DNA of 64,000 nucleotides from CBHTSZ01 sp966095765 (GCA_966095765.1 CBHTSZ010000001.1:164716-228715); one strand, 5' to 3'. Numbered from the stretch's first letter, positions 31,451-40,889 are shown. Notes: generated by a model from the letters alone, not told the origin. Made by a program: numbers and translations.

Positions 31451-32218
31451 ATGCCCAATAAGTCTCTCGGACAGCACTGGCTCAAAGATCGCCTCATCCT
31501 CGAGGCGATTGCTGATTGTGCTGATATCGAGCCCACTGATACGGTACTTGAGATCGGTCCGGGACTCGGGACATTGACGAGTGTCTTGCTCGACCAAGCC
31601 GAGCGGGTTGTTGCTGTTGAGTTCGATTCAGATCTTGCCCGTAAACTACCAGGGCAGTTCCCAGGCAAAAACTTAACCGTTCATAACGAGGACATTCTGT
31701 CATTTGACTTTCGTACCCTGCCGACAGACTACGTCGTTGTCGCGAACGTGCCGTATTACATCACGAGCAAGATCGTGCAGGTGCTGAGCAGCAGCGTCAA
31801 TCCACCCAAGCGGACGGCGCTCCTTGTTCAGAAAGAAGTTGCTGAACGACTTGCAGCTGAACCGGGTGATATGAGTATCCTGGCTGTTTCAGCTCAGATC
31901 TTTCACGAAGTGTCACTTGGGCCGATCGTGGGGGCTGAGTGGTTTACACCGCCGCCAAAAGTGGACTCACGTGTTGTTGTGATGGAGCGTCGAGCTGAAC
32001 CACTCATCAAGCCAGAACTTCAGAAGGCATTTTTCCGAGTCGTAAAGGCTGGTTTTTCGGAGCGACGCAAAAAATTGAGGAGCTCACTCTCGGGTGGTCT
32101 TGGCCTCGACAAAAAGGAGATCGATATTCTGCTCGATCGGGCGCAGCTTTCCCCCGAGGCGCGTGCCCAGGAGCTTTCGATCGAAGAGTGGAAGCGGCTT
32201 GCGGAGAGTCTCGCGTGA
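31451..32218 (+). CDS. rsmA: 16S rRNA A1518/A1519 dimethyltransferase
   Basis: 255 residues. KSLGQHWLKD, SAM motif I LEIGPGLGTLTSVLL, acidic AVEFDSDL, motif IV VVANVPYYITSKIV (NxPY), and the C-terminal helical domain (FSERRKKLRSSL). It dimethylates two adenosines in helix 45 late in 30S assembly. The ATG touches the preceding stop (TAGATG) and its own stop overlaps the next GTG (GTGA), so it depends on translation coming from upstream. Confidence 0.95.
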   Translation: MPNKSLGQHWLKDRLILEAIADCADIEPTDTVLEIGPGLGTLTSVLLDQAERVVAVEFDSDLARKLPGQFPGKNLTVHNEDILSFDFRTLPTDYVVVANVPYYITSKIVQVLSSSVNPPKRTALLVQKEVAERLAAEPGDMSILAVSAQIFHEVSLGPIVGAEWFTPPPKVDSRVVVMERRAEPLIKPELQKAFFRVVKAGFSERRKKLRSSLSGGLGLDKKEIDILLDRAQLSPEARAQELSIEEWKRLAESLA

Positions 32219-32949
32219 TAACCGCCGATCAGCCTGATTGTTTTGATGACTCGCTGATCGTTCGGTTTTCTTCGAAGCATGACGGAACGGTGCTCGACCG
32301 TGCGATCGGTATCCATGACGGTTCCATCGTGTCGAATCGCACGCAGATCTGTGAGGAGGTGGGGATTGATTACGGTAATGTGGTTTTTCAGCGGATTATC
32401 TATAGCGAGGAAGCAACGTACAAGCTCTTGGCCGAGGTTGACGCACGTTCAACCACGAAACATACCGGAGAAGTAGTTGCTGACGTACTCTTTACTGAGA
32501 TGACTGGTGTTGGGCTATTTCTGCCTGTAGCCGACTGCGTGGCCACGGTCGTGCACGACCCAATCGGTAAACGGCTCGCGCTCCTGCACCTTGGTCGCCA
32601 CTCAACGCTCACTGATATCGTGACGAAAACGGTTAAGCACTTTGAAGCCCAGGGAAGCCGTGCGGATGATCTCATCGTTTGGATGAGCCCAAGTGCAGGA
32701 CGGGGTACATATAGGCTCGATTACTTTGACCGAAAGGACGATCCCGACTGGCAGCCATACTGTGATGTGAAGGCTGACGGAATTTATATCGATATGCAGG
32801 GTTACAACCGACAGCGCTTCATCGAATCTGGAGTAAAGGGTGAACATGTCGTTATCTCACCAATTAACACTATGACGAGTGATGACTACTTTTCGCATGC
32901 CACGGGCGACACGCAGGGGCGAATGGCTCTTGTTGCAATGATGCGTTAA
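32215..32949 (+). CDS. pgeF: Laccase-domain (YfiH/PgeF/LACC1) protein
   Basis: 244 residues, GTG start overlapping the rsmA stop. Metal-site motifs of the family are present: PVADCVATVVHDP (Cys) and ALLHLGRHST (His); the third His normally near the middle lies in the STTKHTGEV region. In other bacteria the family cleaves purine nucleosides phosphorolytically or edits murein precursors. It diverges from the consensus in several places (SPSAGRGTYRLDYFD for the usual GP-I-x-x-C-x-E block; the Cys there is missing), so the activity is uncertain. Confidence 0.8.
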   Translation: MITADQPDCFDDSLIVRFSSKHDGTVLDRAIGIHDGSIVSNRTQICEEVGIDYGNVVFQRIIYSEEATYKLLAEVDARSTTKHTGEVVADVLFTEMTGVGLFLPVADCVATVVHDPIGKRLALLHLGRHSTLTDIVTKTVKHFEAQGSRADDLIVWMSPSAGRGTYRLDYFDRKDDPDWQPYCDVKADGIYIDMQGYNRQRFIESGVKGEHVVISPINTMTSDDYFSHATGDTQGRMALVAMMR

Positions 32950-32976
32950 TCCTATCTGTTACACTAAGTAATAACT

Positions 32977-34464
32977 ATGAGTAAAAAACTGTATATCACG
33001 ACCGCTATTCCCTATGCCAATGCCAAGCCACACATCGGCAATGCAATGGACTACCTTTTGGCCGACATCTGGACCCGCTATCAAAAGCAGCAGGGCAAGG
33101 ACGTTCGTTTTCAGGTAGGTACTGATGAGCATGGCAACAAGATTGCCGCGAAGGCCAAGGAGTCAAACCTTAGTCCACAAGAATACGTCGACAGTATGTA
33201 CGGTAACTTCAAAACCCTGATGGGTGCGGTTGGTGCCGAATACACCGACTTTGTCCGTACGACTGACTTGCATCACAAAGCGGCCGTACAGTACATCTGG
33301 CAAAAGCTTGAGCCATACATCTACAAGAGTGCCTATGAGGGCTGGTACTGTGTCGGTCATGAAGCCTTCTTTACCGACAAAGAAGCGTCAGAAACTGGCG
33401 GCATATGCCCGGACCACCAGACACCGTACGAGCGAATTTCGGAAGAGAACTACTACTTCAAGCTGAGTGAGTTTGGTCCTCGTATCCGTGAGGCTATCGA
33501 CAAGCACAAGTTCGAGATCGTGCCGGCATTTCGCAAGAACGAGTTCCTGTCGCTGCTCGATGGTGGTCTCCGAGACGTCAGTATTTCTCGTCCAAAAAAG
33601 AGCCTCAGCTGGGGCGTGCCGGTGCCTGGCGATGACAGCCAGGTTGTCTATGTATGGCTCGATGCGCTCTCCAACTACATCACCGTACTTGGCTATCCGG
33701 ATAACGACGAATGGAAAGAGTACTGGCCAGCTGACGTTCAGGTGATCGGCAAAGATATCCTCCGGTTCCATGCAGCGATCTGGCCAGCTATGTTACTCGC
33801 GCTCGATCTGCCGTTACCAAAGAAACTGCTCGTACATGGTTTCGTAAATGTAGGTGGCGCAAAGATGAGCAAGACAGTTGGTAATGTCGTCGATCCGATG
33901 GAAATCATCGAAGGCTACGGTGTCGATGCGTTCCGTTACTACTTCTCACGCCATATCCCGACGCTTGATGACGGTGACTTTACCTGGGAAAAATTTGAGA
34001 ACGCTTATAACAACGAGCTTGCCAACGAACTCGGAAATCTCGTTTCTCGAATCGCAAGCATGGTGACGCGCTATCAGGCAGGTGTCGTTGGCGATGCTAT
34101 CCAGGCAGAGCATGACGCCCAGCTCTACCACGATGCCGTCGCGCACTGTGAATTTAACAAGGCTGTTGATGAAGTGTGGCTCATGATCCGATCACTCAAC
34201 CAGTACCTGGAGGACGTTAAGCCATGGGCGGTCGCTAAGGCGCGTGAGACTGATTCTGACGCCGAAGCACATCTCGCGGAGATTCTCGGTCACTGCGTTG
34301 GCACGCTCAATCAGATCGCTCGGTTGCTTGAGCCGTTTTTGCCAAATACCGCATCGGCTATCACTGAGCTGTTTAAGGGTGGTGTTGTGCACGAAGCCGA
34401 GCAGGTACTTTTCCCAAAGATTTATAACCACACGACCGATCCACGAGCTCCAAAGGCGGCCTAA
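32977..34464 (+). CDS. metG: Methionyl-tRNA synthetase
   Basis: 495 residues, class I. ITTAIPYANAKPHIGNAMDY carries the HIGH-type motif (HIGN), FQVGTDEHGNKI, WLDALSNYI, and KMSKTVGNVVDP, a KMSKS variant with Thr. The anticodon-binding helical domain follows; there is no C-terminal EMAP-like tRNA-binding domain. The knuckle around CVGHEAFFTD...GICPDHQ retains two Cys only. TGTTACACT ends 11 bases before the ATG. tatD follows after two bases; the neighbours metG, tatD, rpf and rsmA are also clustered in Firmicutes and Actinobacteria. Confidence 0.94.
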   Translation: MSKKLYITTAIPYANAKPHIGNAMDYLLADIWTRYQKQQGKDVRFQVGTDEHGNKIAAKAKESNLSPQEYVDSMYGNFKTLMGAVGAEYTDFVRTTDLHHKAAVQYIWQKLEPYIYKSAYEGWYCVGHEAFFTDKEASETGGICPDHQTPYERISEENYYFKLSEFGPRIREAIDKHKFEIVPAFRKNEFLSLLDGGLRDVSISRPKKSLSWGVPVPGDDSQVVYVWLDALSNYITVLGYPDNDEWKEYWPADVQVIGKDILRFHAAIWPAMLLALDLPLPKKLLVHGFVNVGGAKMSKTVGNVVDPMEIIEGYGVDAFRYYFSRHIPTLDDGDFTWEKFENAYNNELANELGNLVSRIASMVTRYQAGVVGDAIQAEHDAQLYHDAVAHCEFNKAVDEVWLMIRSLNQYLEDVKPWAVAKARETDSDAEAHLAEILGHCVGTLNQIARLLEPFLPNTASAITELFKGGVVHEAEQVLFPKIYNHTTDPRAPKAA

Positions 34465-34466
34465 GC

Positions 34467-35243
34467 ATGGCACTAACGGATACGCACTGCCATATCCACG
34501 AGGCTAGCTATCCAGACGCCGATCAGGCGCTTGCACGCGCCTGGAAGCAGGGAGTAATGCGCCTTATCTGTGTCGGTACGGATGAAGGTGCCTCTGAAGA
34601 AGCGGTGGTGTTTGCTGGGAAGCACGAAAATGTATGGGCTTCGGTCGGACTTCATCCGCACGATGCTAAAACCGGCCTTGCTGCTGTCTACAAACTCGAA
34701 GCATTAATAAAAAACGACAAAAATACCCACGTGGGGAAAGTTGTAGCCGTAGGGGAGTGTGGACTTGATTACTTCTATACGCACTCGCCGAAAGAGGTGC
34801 AAATCAAGATGCTTGAAGCGCAGCTCGATCTTGCCTCTCGGTACGCTCTCCCGGTAATCTTTCATGTGCGTGAAGCTTTCGACGACTTTTGGCCGATATT
34901 TGACAGATATACAGGGCTTCGAGGAGTGCTCCATAGCTTTACTGATACTCGCGAAAACCTAGAAAAAGCTCTCGCACGTGGATTGTTCGTCGGCGTCAAT
35001 GGCATCTCGACCTTTACGAAAGACGAAAAACAGCGCGAAATGTTCGCCTCCATACCCCCCGATCGACTACTGTTAGAAACCGACTCTCCCTTCTTGACGC
35101 CTATACCGCACCGTGGTATGGTAAATGAGCCTGCATTCATAACGCACGTAGCGCACCATATAGCGAATCTCCAGTCTATCAATCTCGAGGAGCTCTCGCG
35201 CGCAACTGAGCGGAATGCGACAACACTCTTTTTCTCAAACTAA
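34467..35243 (+). CDS. tatD: TatD-family metal-dependent DNase
   Basis: 258 residues, amidohydrolase barrel. TDTHCHIHE gives the first two metal His, VGECGLDYFYTHSP the bridging Glu, VIFHVREAF and LHSFTD further His ligands, and LLETDSPFLTPIPHRGMVNEP the late Asp. Acts on DNA 3' ends. Only two bases separate it from metG, so it belongs to the same transcript. Confidence 0.93.
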   Translation: MALTDTHCHIHEASYPDADQALARAWKQGVMRLICVGTDEGASEEAVVFAGKHENVWASVGLHPHDAKTGLAAVYKLEALIKNDKNTHVGKVVAVGECGLDYFYTHSPKEVQIKMLEAQLDLASRYALPVIFHVREAFDDFWPIFDRYTGLRGVLHSFTDTRENLEKALARGLFVGVNGISTFTKDEKQREMFASIPPDRLLLETDSPFLTPIPHRGMVNEPAFITHVAHHIANLQSINLEELSRATERNATTLFFSN

Positions 35244-35294
35244 AATCTAACCGCCAAAATCTATCAACATGAGGGTTGAAAGGGTTTTTTGCCT

Positions 35295-35678
35295 ATGTCG
35301 GAGACACCGACCATTCCACTTAATGATGTAAAAACGAGCCGGGTTGCCGAGAGCGCAGACCGGATTTTAAACGATCCTTACGAATCCGCTGCGTTCTTTG
35401 CGCAGGCGGAGCATCAGCTAGCTCCACGACCTCACGATGAACGATGGGATCTCGACGAGCCTGTCCAGGCTTTTAACCCTGATCGCGTACCCCAAGAAGC
35501 GGCTGTGTACGCACTGCCACCCGAGTATGTTGCCGCACCAAAGACGCGTGCCCAAGAAGTTGAGGAGAGTCTGTTCTTCCTCGACGACAAGCAGCTGGTC
35601 GCGTATGCGCGGGCAAACACGGCAGTCATTCCGATGCTACGAAAACAGAGCCGGAGCAACGTCACGCTTGCTGCCTAG
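35295..35678 (+). CDS. Unknown 127-residue soluble acidic protein
   Basis: Begins MSETPTIPLNDVKTSRVAES and ends RKQSRSNVTLAA. Predicted helical and partly disordered, with no Cys, signal or membrane span. A TTG six bases upstream is an alternative start. Nine bases separate it from the next unknown gene, with which it probably forms a pair. No family recognised. Confidence 0.6.
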   Translation: MSETPTIPLNDVKTSRVAESADRILNDPYESAAFFAQAEHQLAPRPHDERWDLDEPVQAFNPDRVPQEAAVYALPPEYVAAPKTRAQEVEESLFFLDDKQLVAYARANTAVIPMLRKQSRSNVTLAA

Positions 35679-35687
35679 GGGCCGATC

Positions 35688-36119
35688 ATGAGCGATTTAC
35701 TAAAGAAAACCCTTTCACTGTTGACCGGAAATCCGGCCGATACAAAACGTCCACTCAAACAACTTACCGAACGAGAACTCATCGAGCTCGAGGCAGAGAT
35801 CGGCGGCAAGCTATTTGGCCCGATTCCAGCGGGTCACCGACGTGAGTTTTTTTGCCTTGATGAACATACGTGGGTATGGCACGAGGAGTGGATTGATGAA
35901 AACCGACAACGCCAGGTAACGAGTACCCGTTATGAGATCCATGACAATGGCATCCTCAAAGCTCAGGACGGCAAGGTGTACAAATTTATCGAAGGCACTG
36001 AACTTCGCAACTTGGTGCTCGCTATCCGTCTCTACTACGAAGCAGTTGCGCGCGGGATCTACAAGCGAGACCCTATGACTGGACAGCCGATTAGCGGAGC
36101 GTCAACTGGTACAATATAA
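35688..36119 (+). CDS. Unknown 143-residue protein
   Basis: A helical N-terminus (LLKKTLSLLTGNPADTKRPL) is followed by a small alpha/beta domain (ELIELEAEIGGKLFGPIPAGHRREFFCLD, WVWHEEWIDENRQRQV, YEIHDNGILKAQDGKVYKFI) and a helical end. The middle part reads like a compact beta-sheet module. It ends six bases before iscS, suggesting one operon with iscS-DUF218-mnmA. No family recognised; likely restricted to this lineage. Confidence 0.72.
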   Translation: MSDLLKKTLSLLTGNPADTKRPLKQLTERELIELEAEIGGKLFGPIPAGHRREFFCLDEHTWVWHEEWIDENRQRQVTSTRYEIHDNGILKAQDGKVYKFIEGTELRNLVLAIRLYYEAVARGIYKRDPMTGQPISGASTGTI

Positions 36120-36125
36120 GGTGGA

Positions 36126-37277
36126 ATGAGCACCCCGATATACCTTGATTATGCTGCAGCCACCCCGCTCGACGAGCGGGTCTTTCGTGCTATGCAGCCA
36201 TATTTTACGGAGTACTTCTACAATCCATCTGCTGCTTATGGTGCGGCTCGTCAGGTTCGTGTGGCGCTCGATGAAGCACGCCATCAGCTAGCGATCGAGA
36301 TCGGTGGCAAGCGCGATGAGGTGGTATTGACGGCTGGTGCAACTGAGTCGGTGAACCTTGCGTTTCGAGGCATTCTTGAGGACGGTGATCACGTGGTTAT
36401 CGGGGCAACTGAGCATCAGGCGGTGCGTGCGATCGCAAACCAGTTTGACCTCTCTATCGCTGTGAGTGATAGCAAAGGGACGGTGACCTCTGAAGCTGTC
36501 GCGGCCTGTATTACCGACGACACAAAACTCGTCAGTATTACAGCTGCTGATAGTGAACTCGGCACTATCCAGCCGCTCTCGAAAATCGCCGAGGTCATCG
36601 AGCACGTTCGCTTAGATCGCCGCAAACGCGGCATTACGACGCCGCTTTATCTCCATAGTGATGCGTCGCAGGCTGCTGGTGTTATCGATCTGCACGTGGC
36701 ACGTCTCGGAGTTGATCTGCTGACACTGAATGCCGCGAAATGCTATGGCCCTAAGCAGGTTGGATTGCTGTGGGTCGCTTCACACATCAGCTTAAAGCCA
36801 CTGATATTTGGCGGCGGCCAAGAGCGCGGTCTTCGGTCAGGCACGGAAAATGTTGCGGGTGTGATCGGCTTTGCGATGGCGCTTCATATCGCACAGAAGC
36901 AACGCCATAGCGAGAGCGAGCGCGTGAGTGCCCTCCGTGATCAGCTGCAAGCAAAGCTTGCTGCTGAGATGCCCGAACTTGTCATAAACGGCTCGAAAAA
37001 GAAACGCCTCCCAGGACATCTCAATGTGAGTCTTGATGGGCTTGATGCAGAGCGAGTTGTCTTTCACCTCGATGCCGTCGGAGTGCAGGTTGCAACCGGG
37101 GCCGCATGTGCCGCCAACAAAGGAACGCGCTCAAGTGTTCTCGAAGCGGTCGGGATGAGTGATAGTCTGGCTGACGGTAGCCTTCGCTTTAGTCTTGGCC
37201 GGCAGACTAGCGGAGAGGATATTGAGCGAGCGGCACCGTTTATTATCGAGGCGATACGAGCGGAGGCGGCACTATGA
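36126..37277 (+). CDS. iscS: Cysteine desulfurase (NifS/IscS family)
   Basis: 383 residues, PLP fold type I. YLDYAATP-like start (IYLDYAAATPLDERV), TAGATESVNLAF, ATEHQAV with the PLP-stacking His, HSDASQAAG, PLP Lys in NAAKCYGPK (usual form S-x-HK; the His is Ala here), RSGTENV, and the catalytic Cys in ATGAACAANKG. It supplies persulfide sulfur. The downstream mnmA points to tRNA thiolation as its main use; no IscU or other iron-sulfur genes are nearby. Overlaps the DUF218 gene by ATGA. Confidence 0.92.
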   Translation: MSTPIYLDYAAATPLDERVFRAMQPYFTEYFYNPSAAYGAARQVRVALDEARHQLAIEIGGKRDEVVLTAGATESVNLAFRGILEDGDHVVIGATEHQAVRAIANQFDLSIAVSDSKGTVTSEAVAACITDDTKLVSITAADSELGTIQPLSKIAEVIEHVRLDRRKRGITTPLYLHSDASQAAGVIDLHVARLGVDLLTLNAAKCYGPKQVGLLWVASHISLKPLIFGGGQERGLRSGTENVAGVIGFAMALHIAQKQRHSESERVSALRDQLQAKLAAEMPELVINGSKKKRLPGHLNVSLDGLDAERVVFHLDAVGVQVATGAACAANKGTRSSVLEAVGMSDSLADGSLRFSLGRQTSGEDIERAAPFIIEAIRAEAAL

Positions 37278-37888
37278 AATATCTCCTTCTCGGCTTTGTC
37301 GTGCTCGTCGTTTTTATTATCACAGCCATCTCGGTTTATTTGACCCCCGATGACCTGAGGTCATGCAAACAGCCGCAGGCAATCGGTGCATGTGCTCGCG
37401 TTGACGCAATCGTTGCAGTAAGCGGTGGTGATACGGGTGCACGTGCCAATGAGGCTATCCGGCTCTATAAGGCTGGTTGGTCAGACACGTTGATTTTTTC
37501 GGGTGCAGCGGCTGACAGCAGCGGCCCGTCAAACGCAGAAGCGATGGCGCGCCGCGCTGTCAAGGCTGGTGTACCAGAGACGGCTATCATTACCGAAGAA
37601 TTTTCTCGTACTACTGCTGAGAACGCACTCAATACGAGCAAGTTTATTGCCGATCGGGCGATCGGGCGAATTATTCTCGTGACCTCAGCCTATCACCAGC
37701 GTCGTGCATCGCTCGAGTTTAGCGCAACTCTCGGACCTGCAGTAACGATCATCAATCATCCAGTTGCAACTGATAGGCATTGGGTTGGATTTTGGTGGTG
37801 GACGACGGGGCGCGGCTGGTGGCTGGCTGGTGGTGAGCTTGTGAAGATCGTGGCATTTTACAGTGCACAAGGAGCGCCAAAGCTATGA
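37274..37888 (+). CDS. DUF218 (YdcF/SanA-like) membrane protein
   Basis: 204 residues with an N-terminal membrane anchor (about 3-25) and an extracytoplasmic DUF218 fold: VDAIVAVSGGDTGARANEAIRLYKAG, LIFSGAA, EEFSRTTAENALNT and ILVTSAYHQRRASLEF. DUF218 proteins are linked to envelope functions, possibly cyclic or lipid-linked glycan handling. It is wedged between iscS and mnmA with ATGA overlaps on both sides; nothing in the fold explains that company, so it is probably just co-transcribed. Confidence 0.87.
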   Translation: MKYLLLGFVVLVVFIITAISVYLTPDDLRSCKQPQAIGACARVDAIVAVSGGDTGARANEAIRLYKAGWSDTLIFSGAAADSSGPSNAEAMARRAVKAGVPETAIITEEFSRTTAENALNTSKFIADRAIGRIILVTSAYHQRRASLEFSATLGPAVTIINHPVATDRHWVGFWWWTTGRGWWLAGGELVKIVAFYSAQGAPKL

Positions 37889-38913
37889 GCCGGGTCTATG
37901 TTGGGATGAGTGGCGGCGTCGACAGTTCACTGACGGCTGCATTACTCAAAGAGCAGGGCCACGATGTGACGGGCGTCTATATGAAGAACTGGACGCAAGA
38001 TCTCCCTGGTATGCGATGCCCGTGGGCGGATGATCTCGCTGATGCGAAGCGTGTTGCTGTACAGCTCGGCATCAAGTTCAAGGTTTATGACTTTGAGGCT
38101 GAGTACAAGCACAAAGTCGTAGATTACATGGTTGCGGAATATCAAGCGGGTCGCACACCGAACCCTGACATCATGTGCAACCAAGAGGTGAAGTTCAAGC
38201 TGTTTCTCGATACTGCACTAGCCGATGGCGCCGAACTGATTGCGACCGGCCACTACGCACGAACTGAGGGCGGGCGATTGCTGCGTGCTGTCGATGACAA
38301 CAAGGATCAGACATACTTTCTTTACCGGGTTACGAAAGAAGCGCTGGATAGTACACTCTTTCCGCTGGGCGAATACACAAAACCGACAGTACGGGAGATG
38401 GCGGAAGCGCGTGGGCTAGTGACAGCCGGTAAGCGCGACTCCCAGGGCATCTGTTTCGTTGGTTCTATTGGTATCAAGGAGTTCCTGTCACAGTACATCA
38501 CGACTGAACCGGGAAATATCATTGACCGCGATACCAACAAGGTGATTGGTGAGCACGAAGGTGCGATCTACTACACGCTCGGACAGCGTCACGGTCTCAA
38601 CCTCGGCGGCGGTTTGCCGTACTACGTCGTTGGCAAAGACATGGACAGGAACGTAGTGTATGTCAGTCGCAATCTCGAGGACGAATCGATGTGGCGAAAA
38701 GATATCCAACTCACTGACATCCACTGGATTGCTGAACCGCCGGCTGACAGTGAGCAAATACAGGTACGTCTGCGTCACCGCGGCAAGCTGCTACCAGCAA
38801 CTATCCAAGGCGATCATCTCGTCCTCGGTGATGCAGAGCGTGCAGTTGCGGCTGGTCAGTCGGCGGTTATCTACCGTGACGACGTCGTGCTTGGCGGCGG
38901 CATTGTCGCCTAA
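37885..38913 (+). CDS. mnmA: tRNA-uridine 2-sulfurtransferase
   Basis: 342 residues. ATP PP-loop GMSGGVDSSL, NPDIMCNQEVKF with the first catalytic Cys, ATGHYAR, DNKDQTYFLYRV, DSQGICFVG with the second Cys, then the two C-terminal beta domains (YYTLGQRHGLNLGG). Makes 2-thiouridine at position 34 of the tRNAs for Lys, Glu and Gln; tRNA-Glu(TTC) in this window is a substrate type. Sulfur would come from the co-encoded IscS. Confidence 0.95.
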   Translation: MSRVYVGMSGGVDSSLTAALLKEQGHDVTGVYMKNWTQDLPGMRCPWADDLADAKRVAVQLGIKFKVYDFEAEYKHKVVDYMVAEYQAGRTPNPDIMCNQEVKFKLFLDTALADGAELIATGHYARTEGGRLLRAVDDNKDQTYFLYRVTKEALDSTLFPLGEYTKPTVREMAEARGLVTAGKRDSQGICFVGSIGIKEFLSQYITTEPGNIIDRDTNKVIGEHEGAIYYTLGQRHGLNLGGGLPYYVVGKDMDRNVVYVSRNLEDESMWRKDIQLTDIHWIAEPPADSEQIQVRLRHRGKLLPATIQGDHLVLGDAERAVAAGQSAVIYRDDVVLGGGIVA

Positions 38914-38944
38914 AAAGACGGTTCTAAGGTATAATCGAACAGAT

Positions 38945-40834
38945 ATGAACGCCCAAGAAATCCGTAACGCCTACCTGAAATTTTACGAAGAGCGCGGCCA
39001 CGCTGTGATCAAGCGCGCACCACTCGTTCTTACTGACGACCCGACGACGCTTTTTACCGGCTCTGGCATGCAGCCGATGATTCCATACTTGCTCGGCGAA
39101 GCGCACCCAAAAGGCAAGCGAATCGTTGACTCTCAGACATGTTTGCGTGCACAGGACATTGAAGATATCGGTGACAACCGTCACACGACATTCTTTGAGA
39201 TGATCGGTAACTGGAGTATGGGCGATTACTTCAAGCAGCAGCAGATCGAGTGGATGTGGAAGTTCCTTACCGAGGTCGTCGGACTTGACCCATCGAAGCT
39301 CTACGTCACCTGTTTTATCGGTGCACCCGAGTACGGTATTCCAAAGGATACTGAGGCGGCTGAAGTCTGGAAGCGTCTATTTGCAAGCAAGGGTCTTTCA
39401 AATGACGAGGCTGAAATCGGTTCGGAAGAGGACGGTTACGCACGCGGTATCAACGACGGTGAGCGAATCTTTTACTATGATGGCAGCAAGAACTGGTGGA
39501 GCCGAAACGGCGCACCAGAAACCACTCCGGTCGGCGATCCATGTGGTCCAGACAGTGAGATGTTTTATGACTTCGGCACCCCGCACAACCCTGAGTACGG
39601 TGAGTACTGTCACCCGAACTGTGACTGTGGCCGCTTCATGGAGATCGGCAACAACGTCTTTATGGCATATCGCAAAGTTGCTGAGGGGCAGTTCGAAGAG
39701 CTCGAGCAAAAGAACATCGACCACGGTTCAGGTCTTGAGCGTATCGCTGCCGCCAAGCTGAACGATCCTGACGTCTTCAAGATCAGCCTCATGTGGCCGA
39801 TCATCGAAAAGCTCGAGAGCCTCAGTGGTAAAAAGTACGAGAGTTACACGAACGCTATGCGTGTCATCGCCGACCATCTGCGCGCTGCAACCTTCCTTGC
39901 AGTTGACGGCTGTGCCCCAAGCAACAAAGAGCAGGGTTATGTCATGCGCCGTCTTGTTCGTCGTGCGGTTCGATTTGCGTTTGATCTCGGTATCGAACAG
40001 AATTTTCTCGAAGCTATCGTGCCAGTAATTACCGACCTCTATCACGACGATTTTCCTGAAGTTGCCGAAAAGCGTGACGAGGTTATCGCCGTGCTTATCA
40101 AAGAGGAAAAGGCCTTCCGCCAGACGATCCGAAAGGGTCTCAAACAGTTTGAGAAGTTCGCAGCAGGCGGGCTTACTGGCGAAGAACTCTTTACGCTTTA
40201 TGACACCTATGGTTTTCCTGTCGAACTTTCAACCGAAGAAGCCTTCAAGCAGGACATTAAGCTCTCTGAAGCTTGGCGCGAAGAGTTTGATGCGAAGATG
40301 GCCGAGCAGCGTCAGCGATCCCAGACAGCGGCAAAAGGTACTTTCAAGGGAGGTCTGGGCGGCCAGGATTTGATCCACAAGAAGTATCACACCGCCACCC
40401 ATCTCATGTACCAAGCACTTCGCGATGTTCTCGGTGACCATGTCATCCAGCATGGTAGCAACATTACCGAAGAACGACTTCGTTTTGATTTCAGCCATCC
40501 TGAAAAGATGACACCTGAGCAGATTAAACAAGTTGAAACTATCGTCAACGAGCAGATCCAGAAAGACCTCAAGGTCAGTTTTGCCGAGTACCCAACTGAC
40601 GTTGCACGTGGTGAAATGGGCGCGCTCGGTGCATTCGGCGACCGCTACGGTGAGACGGTCAAAGTTTACAAGATGATTGCTGATGGCGAGGACAAGCCAT
40701 TTAGCTTTGAGATCTGTGGTGGTCCGCACGTTGATCACACTATGCAGCTCGCCGAAGGTGGCAAGCGCTTCAAGATCACCAAAGAAGAATCGAGCTCAGC
40801 CGGCATCCGTCGCATCAAAGCCGTTCTCATCTAA
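38945..40834 (+). CDS. alaS: Alanyl-tRNA synthetase without the C-Ala domain
   Basis: 629 residues versus about 870 in most bacteria. Class II catalytic core (FTGSGMQPMIPYLLGEAHP, TFFEMIGNWSMGDYF), tRNA-binding helices, then the editing domain with the zinc ligands HTATHLM and CGGPHVDHT, ending at SSSAGIRRIKAVLI. The oligomerisation/C-Ala domain that normally follows is absent; the stop is followed by terminators, so it is not a frameshift in the middle of a longer frame. TATAAT ends nine bases before the ATG at 38945; the upstream extension of the frame overlaps mnmA and is rejected. Confidence 0.94.
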   Translation: MNAQEIRNAYLKFYEERGHAVIKRAPLVLTDDPTTLFTGSGMQPMIPYLLGEAHPKGKRIVDSQTCLRAQDIEDIGDNRHTTFFEMIGNWSMGDYFKQQQIEWMWKFLTEVVGLDPSKLYVTCFIGAPEYGIPKDTEAAEVWKRLFASKGLSNDEAEIGSEEDGYARGINDGERIFYYDGSKNWWSRNGAPETTPVGDPCGPDSEMFYDFGTPHNPEYGEYCHPNCDCGRFMEIGNNVFMAYRKVAEGQFEELEQKNIDHGSGLERIAAAKLNDPDVFKISLMWPIIEKLESLSGKKYESYTNAMRVIADHLRAATFLAVDGCAPSNKEQGYVMRRLVRRAVRFAFDLGIEQNFLEAIVPVITDLYHDDFPEVAEKRDEVIAVLIKEEKAFRQTIRKGLKQFEKFAAGGLTGEELFTLYDTYGFPVELSTEEAFKQDIKLSEAWREEFDAKMAEQRQRSQTAAKGTFKGGLGGQDLIHKKYHTATHLMYQALRDVLGDHVIQHGSNITEERLRFDFSHPEKMTPEQIKQVETIVNEQIQKDLKVSFAEYPTDVARGEMGALGAFGDRYGETVKVYKMIADGEDKPFSFEICGGPHVDHTMQLAEGGKRFKITKEESSSAGIRRIKAVLI

Positions 40835-40845
40835 AAAATCTCCTA

Positions 40846-40877
40846 GCGCTATACCGCTACAGGTAGCGGTATAGCGC
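40846..40877 (+). terminator. 15-bp perfect hairpin after alaS
   Basis: GCGCTATACCGCTAC/GTAGCGGTATAGCGC with a two-base spacer, twelve bases after the alaS stop and without a T-tract. Might act as a 3'-end stabiliser rather than a terminator. Confidence 0.6.
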
Positions 40878-40889
40878 GTCGTCAGCTCG

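Noticed and set aside
38660..38944. N-terminal extension of alaS by 95 codons
   Set aside because: It runs inside mnmA in another frame and lacks similarity to AlaRS; the promoter is just upstream of 38945.
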